Below, piece after piece: positions 1 through 9,213 of a DNA stretch of 64,000 bases. The stretch spans positions 186,001 to 250,000 of the forward strand of contig NZ_JAFVME010000010.1 in the NCBI RefSeq assembly GCF_018492665.1, given 5' to 3'. A model generated the notes under the pieces. That model made no database searches. It saw only the letters and a list, made by a program, of their open reading frames with translations, and had not been told where the DNA came from. The number at the start of each line of letters is the position of its first letter. Position 1 is the stretch's first letter. The translations under genes were made by a program, and so were the position numbers. This DNA is from Pedobacter sp. B4-66 (GTDB lineage Bacteria; Bacteroidota; Bacteroidia; Sphingobacteriales; Sphingobacteriaceae).

Positions 1-786
1 TTGCTTATACCTTATATAAGGATGTCCTTTGAAATCTTCCAGTTTTGCAGTATTGATATTGATCTTTTTTAATTCCTTAGCATTTACAGAAATCTGGTTC
101 TTAACCTCTTCAAACTTTGCAGAATCCAGTCCAAACACCTCAAGCAATTGCTCCTTTTTATAAAATCCGCCAACCCGTTCTCTATACTTTATTATCCTTT
201 TGGCAAAACTTGCACCAATACCCCTTATCTGAATAAGAGTTACACTGTCAGCCCCATTTATTTCAACTATTTTTACTTTGGGAACAACACCATCGGCCTT
301 TCCGTTAAAACTGTCCCCATGTTTTATCCCCTTTCCAATATCACTACTTTCAATTCGCACATAAGGATATAGCTTGGCGTACATCTTTTCATTAATAGTG
401 TACATCTTCTGTACATCCTCTGCTTTCTTAAACCTCCCTCCTTTTGCTAAATATTTTAAAATAGCTGCCGATTGTTTAAATGACAGACCAAGCCTCTGCC
501 ATTCATCAGCATTAATAGTATTGGGATCAAACAAAAACAACGAATGCTTAACTTCATGTTTAACACGATGCTTTAAATTGACCTTCCCAAAAGCAGTAGT
601 CTTTTTAATAGGTAACGATAGCCTTTTAATTGCCAAATGCTCAATCTCTGAATTATCTTCTTCGGGATTTACATAATCATATATATAGGGAATAGCGCTA
701 ATCATCAGTATTAGTACTATTAAAACCATAAGGCCATTGAATTCACGTTTACTGAAATCAAAATAAGCATTCAACAACTTTCTCAT
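1..786 (-). CDS. Helix-hairpin-helix (ComEA-like) membrane-anchored protein, C-terminus cut by the window edge
   Basis: The frame reads open from an ATG at 786 to position 1, giving 262 residues without a stop, so the end lies outside the window. A short basic N-terminus is followed by one membrane segment (about residues 18-37). After it come two stretches typical of helix-hairpin-helix modules: one beginning DPNTINADEWQRLG (about 85-145) and one with IRGIGASFAKRIIKYRERVG (about 185-245), with a third starting ININTAKLEDF at the edge. Such repeats bind DNA non-specifically in ComEA-family proteins; single-pass versions with several repeats are common in Bacteroidota. A role in DNA uptake is possible but not shown here. 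No partner gene is visible on the left. Confidence 0.8.
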   Translation of the reverse strand, partial: MRKLLNAYFDFSKREFNGLMVLIVLILMISAIPYIYDYVNPEEDNSEIEHLAIKRLSLPIKKTTAFGKVNLKHRVKHEVKHSLFLFDPNTINADEWQRLGLSFKQSAAILKYLAKGGRFKKAEDVQKMYTINEKMYAKLYPYVRIESSDIGKGIKHGDSFNGKADGVVPKVKIVEINGADSVTLIQIRGIGASFAKRIIKYRERVGGFYKKEQLLEVFGLDSAKFEEVKNQISVNAKELKKININTAKLEDFKGHPYIRYKQ

Positions 787-966
787 TGCCTAATCTATAT
801 CAGATTATTTTAAATAACCACCTGTTAAAGTTTTAGTCAGTAAAGCCTTTTTAAATTATTACCTATTCCTTACAGTGAATCCCTTTATATTTCAGGTTGT
901 CCGCGATGATTAAAAATATAAATCTTACTTTTGAGGTTGGATAATGTTTCACAAACCGGAATTTAA

Positions 967-2718
967 ATGAAGATCATAACTACCCAAGAGTTTGCAAAAG
1001 CTACCAAAATAGATAAGCTGGGCGTACCCGGACTTGCTGCTTTACTCATGGAGATGATGAAACTCAATGACATCAACAAAGTTTTTTCACAGAATGAACA
1101 CTTTAATGGTTTAGAATTTGTCGACAAAATTCTAGAAACTATTGGCGTTAGTATTGATTTTGATGAAGACGACCTTAAAAACATTCCTAAAACCGGAGGT
1201 TTTATTGCGATTGCAAACCATCCCTATGGTGGTGTTGAAGGACTTGCTCTGGTAAAATTACTATGTACTGTAAGGCCAGAGGCAAAAGTAATGGTAAACT
1301 TCATACTTAAAAAGATTCCTAACCTAAGTGAATTCTTTGTAGCAGTAAACCCATTCGAAAATGTTCAGCATTCATCGAGTATCAGTGGTTTAAAGGCTAC
1401 TTTCGACTTACTTCAAAGTGGGACACCTATAGGAATATTTCCAGCGGGTGAAGTTTCTACATTTAGTTTAGACAAGCAGGAAATTACAGATAGAATATGG
1501 CATCCGGTAGTTGGTAAATTAATTGCCAGAGCTAAATTACCTGTAGTACCTATTTATTTCCATGGCAACAACGGAGTTCTATTTAATATCCTGAGCTTTA
1601 TTCATCCAACATTAAGAACAGCTAAACTACCTTCAGAATTTTTAAACAAACAAGGTTTAAAAATAAAAGTAAGAATTGGCAAGCCTATCAATATAGAAGA
1701 TGTCTCTTATAGAAATAACACCAATAAGCTACTTGATTTCCTTAGAGCCCGCACCTATGCTCTTGGAACAGGCTTAGAGCAAGAGAAGAAACTATTTAAC
1801 CCCATCAATCTTTTTAAGATAAAGAAAAAGCCTGAAGAAGTTATAGCAGAAACTGATCGAAATAAAATAGTAGAAGAAGTTGATCAACTTGAAAACTTTA
1901 GGGTATGGCAAGAAAAGAATTATGAGGTCTATATAGCTCCTACTGTTGCCATACCGAATATTTTAAGAGAGATTGGACGCTTAAGAGAAATTACTTTTAG
2001 AGAAGTTGGTGAAGGAACCAATAAAAAGATTGATCTAGACAACTACGACATTTATTATAATCACCTTTTCATCTGGGATAAGGAAAAACAAAATATTGTA
2101 GGTGCTTATCGTATCGGAAAAGGTGATGAGATTTTAAACACAATGGGCAGACGAGGTTTTTACCTTTCTGAACTCTTCAAAATCAAAGAACCTTTTTACC
2201 CAATCCTAAGAAGAGGAATTGAACTTGGAAGATCATGGATAAGAAAAGAATATCAGCAGAAGCCACTTCCACTTTTCTTGTTGTGGAAAGGTATTTTAAA
2301 ATACTTGCTCGATAATCCACACTATCGTTACATGTTTGGCCCTGTAAGTATCAGCAATAATTTCTCTAAATTCTCTAAGTCGTTAATCGTAGATTATATT
2401 ACTAAGAATCACTTTGATTATGAGCTAGCACATTATGTAAAGCCTAAAAATAAGTTTAAAGCAGATCTTTCTGCAATTGATAAGGATCTATTAATTGAAA
2501 GCAGCGATTCACTAAAAGATTTAGATAGTTTAATATCCGATATTGAAAACTCTCACATTAAGATACCGGTATTACTTAGACAGTACATGAATCTTAACGC
2601 CAAGATCATCTGTTTCAATATTGATCCCAAATTTTCTGATTGTCTTGATGGTTTTCTTGTTGTAGATATGCAGAATATCCCACCTGAAATGCTGGAGAAG
2701 ATTGGTAAGAATTTTTAA
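967..2718 (+). CDS. Two-domain acyltransferase: PlsC-type domain fused to a GNAT (OlsB-like) N-acyltransferase
   Basis: 583 residues. The N-terminal half (about 60-290) is a lysophospholipid acyltransferase domain, with the acceptor motif IANHPYGGVEG and the FPAGEVS block. The C-terminal half (about 310-520) resembles the GNAT-type N-acyltransferases that load a 3-hydroxy-acyl chain on an amino acid (REIGRLREITFREVGEGT, GAYRIGKGDEI). Fusion of both activities is known from OlsF-type enzymes, which make ornithine or related aminolipids in one polypeptide; in Bacteroidota glycine lipids are also possible products. The amino-acid substrate cannot be read from the sequence. The start is 34 nt downstream of a TAnnTTTG-like box (926-933) that lacks a well-spaced -33 element. 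A terminator follows, so it is probably monocistronic. Confidence 0.85.
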   Translation: MKIITTQEFAKATKIDKLGVPGLAALLMEMMKLNDINKVFSQNEHFNGLEFVDKILETIGVSIDFDEDDLKNIPKTGGFIAIANHPYGGVEGLALVKLLCTVRPEAKVMVNFILKKIPNLSEFFVAVNPFENVQHSSSISGLKATFDLLQSGTPIGIFPAGEVSTFSLDKQEITDRIWHPVVGKLIARAKLPVVPIYFHGNNGVLFNILSFIHPTLRTAKLPSEFLNKQGLKIKVRIGKPINIEDVSYRNNTNKLLDFLRARTYALGTGLEQEKKLFNPINLFKIKKKPEEVIAETDRNKIVEEVDQLENFRVWQEKNYEVYIAPTVAIPNILREIGRLREITFREVGEGTNKKIDLDNYDIYYNHLFIWDKEKQNIVGAYRIGKGDEILNTMGRRGFYLSELFKIKEPFYPILRRGIELGRSWIRKEYQQKPLPLFLLWKGILKYLLDNPHYRYMFGPVSISNNFSKFSKSLIVDYITKNHFDYELAHYVKPKNKFKADLSAIDKDLLIESSDSLKDLDSLISDIENSHIKIPVLLRQYMNLNAKIICFNIDPKFSDCLDGFLVVDMQNIPPEMLEKIGKNF

Positions 2719-2720
2719 TT

Positions 2721-2752
2721 AAAAAAGCCCTGACATCCATCGGGGCTTTTTT
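2721..2752 (+). terminator. Rho-independent terminator after the acyltransferase gene
   Basis: The stop codon is followed by an A-run, the stem AAAAAGCCC/GGGGCTTTTT and a T-run. It separates the acyltransferase from the next plus-strand gene. Confidence 0.85.
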
Positions 2753-2940
2753 AATCAACTAAACCTAAACGTATATAAATACTAACCAAATATTTATGCC
2801 ACAAAAGTACTGGCATAATGTTAAGTGTCTGTTAACTGTCGGTTACTATATAATTTTATGCAGACAAAAACTTAATATACAATCACTGTTAATTCTGCGT
2901 ATATTTAATGTTACCATAATATTAATTAATCCACAGAGCT

Positions 2941-4146
2941 ATGGGCCGTTTGCTAAAAATATTCGGTACACTAATTTTACTTCTGGCTACGAACATTGTA
3001 TATAGTCAAAACGCTAGTTACAATATTAGCTTCGAGTTCTATAATGATACCTTCAATCTTGAAGTTGATTCCTCTATCATCCTAAATACCCCTACAGAGC
3101 TTTCGGAGCAGTATATTAAGTCAAGCTACAATAAGGTAAATGCAGGCAAATACGCGTCTATGATAAAAGCTCTTACTACCTACAAAGAGAAACATCAGCT
3201 AAACGACTGGCTTTATTATCAACTGATCAGAAAAATAGCCCAACAGATTAGTCCTAAAAAGGATAATTATGAGCGTTATACCTTTTACAAATGGTTTCTT
3301 TTAGGTAAATCAGGCTACGATGCAAGACTTACCATTGCCGACAATCGAATCATATTTTATGTTTTTAACGATGAGGATATTTCTGACATACCCTTCATCA
3401 TGTTTAAAAACAAAAAATACATGTGTCTAAACCATCACGATTATGCTTATGCCGACCTTAATAAGGTCCCTCCTCATGATATGATCAGCATTCCCGAAGC
3501 TAAGGAGGCATTTTCATACAAAGTAACCAGAATGCCTGATTTCAAGCCTGAAGACTATTATGAAAAACAACTCCAGTTTAGCTATAAACATAAAACCTAC
3601 CATTTCAACATTAAGCTAAATCCTGATGTAGAATCTATTTTTGCCAACTATCCGGTAGTTGACTTTGAATCCTATTTTAACATCCCTTTAAGTAAAGAAA
3701 CTTATGGTTCATTAATCCCACTGCTCAAAAAGAATGTGAGTGGGATGAAACAAAAGAAAGGCATTGACTACCTAATGCGTTTTACCAGATACGCATTTCT
3801 TTATGAGAACGACGAAGAGAATTTTGGAAAAGAAAAACGGCTCTCTCCTGAAGAGACACTATTTTCTAAGTATAGCGATTGCGATGATAGGGCCGCCTTG
3901 TTTTTTTATCTTGTAAAAGAGATATACGATGTCCCAATGATTGCCTTGTTATATCCAACCCATATAACGATGGCAGTTCAGTTTGATACCCCTATAGGAG
4001 GTGATCCTATAGTCTATAAAGGCAGAACCTACTCTATTTGTGAGCCTACACCACAGAGAGAAAACTTAAATATTGGACAAATGTCCTCTGAGTTAAAGAA
4101 GGTACCATATCAGGTAGTCTATGCTTATGAACCAAAGAAAAAGTAA
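2941..4146 (+). CDS. Secreted protein with a transglutaminase-like active-site pattern
   Basis: 401 residues. An N-terminal signal peptide (hydrophobic residues about 5-19, ending near VYSQ) predicts export to the periplasm or outer membrane. Near the C-terminus, KYSDCDDRAALF is followed about 30 residues later by YPTHITMAV. This Cys...His arrangement matches the transglutaminase-like/papain-fold proteins common in Bacteroidota, so the Cys of DCDDR is the likely nucleophile. The remaining 300 residues have no motif I recognise. Substrate and reaction (peptidase or amidase) are unknown. The preceding 220 bp hold the upstream terminator and no other gene. The gene converges on 4223-5602 across a shared palindromic terminator. 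Confidence 0.65.
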   Translation: MGRLLKIFGTLILLLATNIVYSQNASYNISFEFYNDTFNLEVDSSIILNTPTELSEQYIKSSYNKVNAGKYASMIKALTTYKEKHQLNDWLYYQLIRKIAQQISPKKDNYERYTFYKWFLLGKSGYDARLTIADNRIIFYVFNDEDISDIPFIMFKNKKYMCLNHHDYAYADLNKVPPHDMISIPEAKEAFSYKVTRMPDFKPEDYYEKQLQFSYKHKTYHFNIKLNPDVESIFANYPVVDFESYFNIPLSKETYGSLIPLLKKNVSGMKQKKGIDYLMRFTRYAFLYENDEENFGKEKRLSPEETLFSKYSDCDDRAALFFYLVKEIYDVPMIALLYPTHITMAVQFDTPIGGDPIVYKGRTYSICEPTPQRENLNIGQMSSELKKVPYQVVYAYEPKKK

Positions 4147-4159
4147 TCTAAGTAATCCC

Positions 4160-4209
4160 ATATAACAGAAAAGCCTGTAAGCAATTGCTTACAGGCTTTT
4201 CTGTTATAT
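4160..4209. terminator. Bidirectional terminator: perfect 50-bp palindrome
   Basis: Two 25-nt arms match without a mismatch around the centre at 4184/4185, with an inner stem GCCTGTAAGC/GCTTACAGGC flanked by A4 and T4. It sits 13 nt after each stop codon of two convergent genes and can stop transcription from both sides. Confidence 0.9.
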
Positions 4210-4222
4210 TAAGAATCTTTAA

Positions 4223-5602
4223 TTAAAATGTAGCACCTGCTGATGCACTAGAACCTGCTTTCAACAAGAAGTTTGGTGAAGTAAAACTAAAAGGATCTAC
4301 TAATAGAGCTGCTGCTGCAGTTTGATCGATTATAGTGTTACCTTTAGAAGTAAGATATGCTTTTAATAAATCAGCATTCGCAAAAGAAGGAACAGTACCA
4401 TCGGCAACCACATCTTTACCTGCTGTGAATGATTGATAAATATTATTTTTGATTAATGATGAACCATCAGTCAATGCATCTCCGGTTTCTTTATCACGGA
4501 TATCAATTCCATATCTGAATCCGATAAATAAAGAGTTCGCAAGAATCATTTTAGAACCTTTTCTCCATAAGTTAGCATATTCATGTTTATTATTAGCTTC
4601 GGTTCCAGGGCCAATTATAGTCATGTTAGAAATAACAGGACGTGTTCTTGGGCTAACTGTAAAATCACCAGCAGAGTTATCAGACTCAATTCCATTAGAT
4701 TGACCTGCCACATCTGATAATGATGGATCTCTTTGCGCTACAAGAAATTGTAATTTACCTGAAAAGCCGTTATCAAAATCGAAAACATCATCAACATTCG
4801 CAAAAGAAACAAGGTGTTTGGCATTTACCGTTCCGCCAAACCATTCAAATGAATCATCACCTGAATATGATATTTGCACATAATCAATAGTAGTACCTGA
4901 ACCCACAGATCCTAAAGTTAATCCATTAATCTCATTATCTTTAGCAAAAGCGATACCTGGAAATTCAATACGTACATATTTTAATGAGCCTGAGTTATCA
5001 GCGGCGTCAGTACCTCCATGGTTACCTTCAGGAAGTGTTAAACCACCTTCAATAACACCTGTACCAGCTGGAAGGTTATTTGGCGCTTTACCCAAAAGGA
5101 TAACACCACCCCAATCACCAGGAGCACGCTCACCAACAGCAAGGTTAGAAGTAAATATAACTGGTTTATCTGCTGTACCTTCAGCTACTAGTTTGGCTCC
5201 ACGGGTTACTACTAATGTACCTTTTGAAACTTTATCTCCTCTGATTACTGTACCCGCTGGAATAGTTAATGTTACACCCTCTTTTACATATACAAATCCA
5301 GATAGTTTGTAGACTTTAGTTGCATCCAGTGTAGTATTTGCAGAGATAGTACCTTTCAATTCTTCTGTTGCGGTTCCATAAACTGTAGTTTTAGGATTAT
5401 AATTTGTCCATTTAGTGGTCCAATCTGTAGTACCAAAAGCACCTCTGTAAGCTACTTTATCAAAAAATGAATCTGCTAAAGATTCATTAGAATCTGTTGG
5501 AGGTGGATCTACTGGTCCAGTGCTATCTTTTTTACAGCTAGAAACCACTGTAGCTCCTGCAATTAAAACAGCTAATAAGCTTAAATTTAAATTGTTTTTC
5601 AT
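4223..5602 (-). CDS. Outer-surface lipoprotein with repeat-rich (beta-helix-like) body, partner of the adjacent TonB receptor
   Basis: 459 residues. The signal peptide ends in a lipobox (VVSSC, Cys at about 23), followed by KKDSTG and a Pro-rich linker, as in Bacteroidota lipoproteins. The mature part is rich in Gly/Asn/Thr with alternating hydrophobics (GVTLTIPAGTVIRGDKVSKG, GLTLGSVGSGTTIDYVQISY), which suggests a right-handed beta-helix. It lies just downstream of a TonB-dependent receptor gene on the same strand, 97 bp away, so the two probably form an uptake pair with this protein as the surface ligand binder. Homologues I recall are annotated as hypothetical or mislabelled as transporters. 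The ligand is unknown. Confidence 0.7.
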   Translation of the reverse strand: MKNNLNLSLLAVLIAGATVVSSCKKDSTGPVDPPPTDSNESLADSFFDKVAYRGAFGTTDWTTKWTNYNPKTTVYGTATEELKGTISANTTLDATKVYKLSGFVYVKEGVTLTIPAGTVIRGDKVSKGTLVVTRGAKLVAEGTADKPVIFTSNLAVGERAPGDWGGVILLGKAPNNLPAGTGVIEGGLTLPEGNHGGTDAADNSGSLKYVRIEFPGIAFAKDNEINGLTLGSVGSGTTIDYVQISYSGDDSFEWFGGTVNAKHLVSFANVDDVFDFDNGFSGKLQFLVAQRDPSLSDVAGQSNGIESDNSAGDFTVSPRTRPVISNMTIIGPGTEANNKHEYANLWRKGSKMILANSLFIGFRYGIDIRDKETGDALTDGSSLIKNNIYQSFTAGKDVVADGTVPSFANADLLKAYLTSKGNTIIDQTAAAALLVDPFSFTSPNFLLKAGSSASAGATF

Positions 5603-5699
5603 TTCTTCTTTATTATTTGTTCAAATTTATACCTGTCAGATTAACCCATTATTAAATAAGGATTAACAATGACCTCTATATATGTTAATTAATTGTTAC

Positions 5700-8498
5700 C
5701 TATTTAATAGTATATGAAAGGCTTAATGAAACTGTCGATCCAAAACGATCTGCAATATTGATGTGATCTGTATTTTTATCAAAAGCGGCATTAGGCTCCG
5801 AACCTTTTGGTTTTTGATAATAAATAGCTTTATTGTTTAAGATATCACTATAGTTAAGTTTAACCTCAGCTCTTGATTTTGCAAATTTTTGTGAAAGTTG
5901 TAAATCAAGTACATTTCTAGGATTCTCATAGATATCCGGGTCACGTACGTTTCCAACAACCCAAATACGTTTACCTATTCTGTTAAATAATAAGGTTACA
6001 CTTGAAGGGTTTTCAGTTTTTGAAGTATACTGTAAGCCAGCATTTATCAAGTAAGGCGACTGCCCTTGCATCGGTCTCTTTCCAGTTGAATTAACAGTTG
6101 TAGGTACTTTTACTTCAGATTTAATATATGAAGCATTTGCATTAAATGTGAAATTACTAAACTGATCTCCTATAAACCCTAATGTCTTTCTGAACTCAGC
6201 TTCTATACCATATAATGTAGCAGATTCGGCGTTAAAATAACCAAAGGATCTTCCTGAAGCAGCTGGATCAAGCTGTTGCTCAATAGGAGAATCAAAATGT
6301 TTAAAAAATGCAGATGCGGTGAATGCTTCTCCAGAAGCAGGATATAAAGCATAGCCTAAATCTACATTTGTTGTTTTAGATTGTCTAAGCTTAGGTTCAC
6401 CAAACACGTTAACATTTTTATTGAAATCATAGAAAGAGAACGGAGCAATTTCTCTAAACTCCGGTCTACCTACAGTTTGAGAAGCTGACAAACGAACACT
6501 GGCTTTCTCAGTAAGATTATAAATTAAGTTTGCTGAAGGAAGTACATTTAAATAGGTTGTATCTACCTTTAATGCTCTTGAGGAGTTATCAGTACTATTC
6601 AATTTTTGGCTAAAAGATTCTATTCTCGCTCCTATACCTAATCTTAATTTTTCAGTTAGGTAACCATCAAACATCACATAACCTGCATTAAGAAGTGAGT
6701 TCGCATCATACTTATCAGATCCATTTGTACCTTCGTCAATAATGAATCCACCCGGGCCTATATTCTTAGAATCGAAGATTTGATCCTGAGGTAATTTTAA
6801 TAGATCATTGTTAAACCCTGTTGCACTTTGTATAAAGCCAATGTTTCTGGCACTAAAATCTCTCTGTCTATATTGACCGAAATAACCTAGTTTAATTTTA
6901 TTGTTATCTCTAAACCACTTTACAGGAATAGTTAAATCAGCTGAACCACCATAACTATTCTCATTTAATAAAGAAGAGAAGTTTCCCCCAAATCCGGCTG
7001 AGGCACTACCTGATGAAGGTATACTTGCCATTAAGATACCATCGCCAGAATCAGTATATTCCATTCTTTTATAACCTGGCTCTTTTCTATCAATATTTGA
7101 AAAATTCAGCCCCCAATCTAACTTAATTTTACTTACTGAAGATAGCAAATGATTACCAGTTAGCTGACTTGACAGTAATGAACGTTGTAATAAATAATCA
7201 CCGGTTCTGCTAAACCCACTTCCACTTTCATCAATCCCTTCACGTAAAATAAACTGACTTTCAAGAACTCTATTATATAAGTTTTTTAAAGCAATTTTAT
7301 TTGTGCCCCATGAGTACGCAAAATTTGCCAGGCCACCAATATTCGTATTATAATTATATGCATTATCATGATACTTATCTCCCACATTCTGACCAGTATA
7401 AGCAATTTGATCACTTTCTTTTAAGCGTTCATCATATCTGTAAGTTAAAGATAATATGGTTCCGAACTTACTGTCGTTTTTAAATACTTTGCTTGTTCCG
7501 TAATTAGCCTGGAAGTTTGGCCCTAACGTTGAAGTTATCTTATTATATCCCCAATTATTAGAGAATTGCTTTGATAATGCAAATCGCTCTGCTTCTGGTT
7601 TAGCAATGTAGTCAGTTCTTGATGGGAAAGCTGCCGGAATATCCCGTCTCTTATCATAAAAACCGAATATCTCATTCCCACTCTTCTGTGGAGCCAGGAA
7701 ATCCTTAAATGCCGATTGAGTATTATACGAAGTTCCTAACGAAAGATTTAAGAATCTGCTGTCTGGAAAATCTTTAGTAGTAATCTGAACAACACCACCT
7801 GAAAAATCTGCCGGCATATCTGCTGATGCCGTTTTATTAATAACAATAGCGTCTATTAGGTTAGAAGGGATAATATCAAAAGAGAATGCTTTTTTATCAA
7901 CCTCAGTATTCGGTAAGATAGAGTTATTTAGCATGGCAGAATTATACCTGTCTGATAATCCACGAACAATAATATACTTATTATCCTGAATACTAGCTCC
8001 ACTTACTCTTTTTAATACTTCTGAAGTATTTTTATCTGGACTCTTTTTGATAAGTTCTGCAGATATACCACTAGAAATACTAATACTTGATTTCTGGTTA
8101 GCATATAAAGTATTTATAGATTCTTTATTAACATTAGCAGTAATGACAACCTCATTAAGACTCTGATCATTAGAATCGTCCATAATAAGGTCAAGCACGG
8201 TTGAACTGTTTGCCTTTACCTCTACATCAGAAATACTTTTAGATGTATAGCCAATATAAGATGCTTCAATTGTATATTTTCCTGGTGCAATGCCTCCGAT
8301 TAGATATCTTCCTTCTACATCTGTACCTGCGCCTTTTGTTGTACCTGCAATCTTAACCGTAACACCAATAAGTGTCTCACCGGTTTTTTTATCAGATACC
8401 TTTCCTGAAATTTTGCCTGTTTGTGCAAATACTGCTGTGCCGATAATTACAAATAAGGCTGTAATTATTGCCTTTTTAAGATTTAGTTGTGATTTCAA
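5700..8498 (-). CDS. TonB-dependent outer-membrane receptor
   Basis: 932 residues. Signal peptide (1-25, ending VFAQ), then a CarboxypepD_reg-like domain (about 28-112: GKISGKVSDKKTGETLIGVT), a plug domain (about 130-245: SSGISAELIKKSPDKNTSEV, IIVRGLSDRYNSAMLNN) and a 22-strand barrel ending SLSLSYTIK. Such receptors import ligands across the outer membrane using TonB/ExbBD energy. There is no SusD-like gene beside it; the partner is the lipoprotein downstream, which argues against a classical polysaccharide SusCD locus. The substrate cannot be read. A CAAA-nn-TA box (8521-8528, minus-strand TAnnTTTG) lies just upstream of the start but has no clear -33 element. Confidence 0.93.
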   Translation of the reverse strand: MKSQLNLKKAIITALFVIIGTAVFAQTGKISGKVSDKKTGETLIGVTVKIAGTTKGAGTDVEGRYLIGGIAPGKYTIEASYIGYTSKSISDVEVKANSSTVLDLIMDDSNDQSLNEVVITANVNKESINTLYANQKSSISISSGISAELIKKSPDKNTSEVLKRVSGASIQDNKYIIVRGLSDRYNSAMLNNSILPNTEVDKKAFSFDIIPSNLIDAIVINKTASADMPADFSGGVVQITTKDFPDSRFLNLSLGTSYNTQSAFKDFLAPQKSGNEIFGFYDKRRDIPAAFPSRTDYIAKPEAERFALSKQFSNNWGYNKITSTLGPNFQANYGTSKVFKNDSKFGTILSLTYRYDERLKESDQIAYTGQNVGDKYHDNAYNYNTNIGGLANFAYSWGTNKIALKNLYNRVLESQFILREGIDESGSGFSRTGDYLLQRSLLSSQLTGNHLLSSVSKIKLDWGLNFSNIDRKEPGYKRMEYTDSGDGILMASIPSSGSASAGFGGNFSSLLNENSYGGSADLTIPVKWFRDNNKIKLGYFGQYRQRDFSARNIGFIQSATGFNNDLLKLPQDQIFDSKNIGPGGFIIDEGTNGSDKYDANSLLNAGYVMFDGYLTEKLRLGIGARIESFSQKLNSTDNSSRALKVDTTYLNVLPSANLIYNLTEKASVRLSASQTVGRPEFREIAPFSFYDFNKNVNVFGEPKLRQSKTTNVDLGYALYPASGEAFTASAFFKHFDSPIEQQLDPAASGRSFGYFNAESATLYGIEAEFRKTLGFIGDQFSNFTFNANASYIKSEVKVPTTVNSTGKRPMQGQSPYLINAGLQYTSKTENPSSVTLLFNRIGKRIWVVGNVRDPDIYENPRNVLDLQLSQKFAKSRAEVKLNYSDILNNKAIYYQKPKGSEPNAAFDKNTDHINIADRFGSTVSLSLSYTIK

Positions 8499-8610
8499 TT
8501 TGCCGTATATTAATTTTCAGCAAAGCTATTACCACAATGTTAGGTATATGTTAGATGTAAATTACCATTCGTTTATCAGAATGTTAACTCTATGTTAAGT
8601 GCTATTAGGC

Positions 8611-9111
8611 TCAGTATCTTAGCCCAACTTTTTTACAAATAAAGTGCAATAACCAAATTGGGCCGATTAATAGGAACTTAACATCATCTAAAAATGAAGG
8701 CTTCTTTCCTTCAATTTTATGCCCTATAAACTGTCCTATCCATGCAACCACAAAGATTACCAAGCATACAAGCCACAATGCAGGGCCACCACTTGCTTCC
8801 AGTTTTTCCAATTGAACAATCCCCATGCTCATACCAAAAATAAGCAACAACATAAGGTATGACAATACAGGTGAAAGCTTTAAATAGTAATAGATAGAAA
8901 ATGCGATCAGGAAAGAAGCCCAGTTCAAGTAACCATTATACTTACCTAGAAACTCTAAATGCGGAAAAGGAATTGCCCACACTAAACCCAATAAACTAAA
9001 TACAATTAGCGGAACACATATCCAGTGAATAATTTCATTTGAAGGGTTTTGATGACTCTCTGCATATTTATCAAAAAGGACATCCACTGCACTTCTTTGT
9101 TCCGTTTTCAT
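8611..9111 (-). CDS. Mpo1-like (DUF962) membrane protein
   Basis: 166 residues. The N-terminus has the family signature VDVLFDKYAESHQNPSNEIIHW, with the conserved His of NxxxHxxG/IHW type, and is followed by about four hydrophobic segments. Yeast Mpo1, a member of this family, is an Fe(II)-dependent dioxygenase that alpha-oxidises 2-hydroxy fatty acids. The bacterial relatives are uncharacterised, and the same chemistry here is an inference. It is likely an inner-membrane protein. It lies upstream of the TonB receptor with a 112-bp gap and downstream of the rny terminator. Confidence 0.8.
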   Translation of the reverse strand: MKTEQRSAVDVLFDKYAESHQNPSNEIIHWICVPLIVFSLLGLVWAIPFPHLEFLGKYNGYLNWASFLIAFSIYYYLKLSPVLSYLMLLLIFGMSMGIVQLEKLEASGGPALWLVCLVIFVVAWIGQFIGHKIEGKKPSFLDDVKFLLIGPIWLLHFICKKVGLRY

Positions 9112-9140
9112 ATTGTTATAAGTTTACTGAGTAAAAATAA

Positions 9141-9169
9141 AAAAAGCGACAGAATAAACCGTCGCTTTT
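9141..9169 (-). terminator. Terminator after rny
   Basis: Arms AAAAGCGAC (9142-9150) and GTCGCTTTT (9161-9169) form a 9-bp stem, with a T-run on the minus strand. It lies 45 nt past the rny stop codon. Confidence 0.8.
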
Positions 9170-9213
9170 ATGAAATATTAATAACCTACAACAATCGCGT
9201 AGGCTTGTTTATA

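Noticed and set aside
926..933. Promoter of the acyltransferase gene (TACTTTTG)
   Set aside because: The -7 box is perfect, but the nearest TTG is 26 nt upstream instead of about 19, so it is mentioned only within the gene entry.
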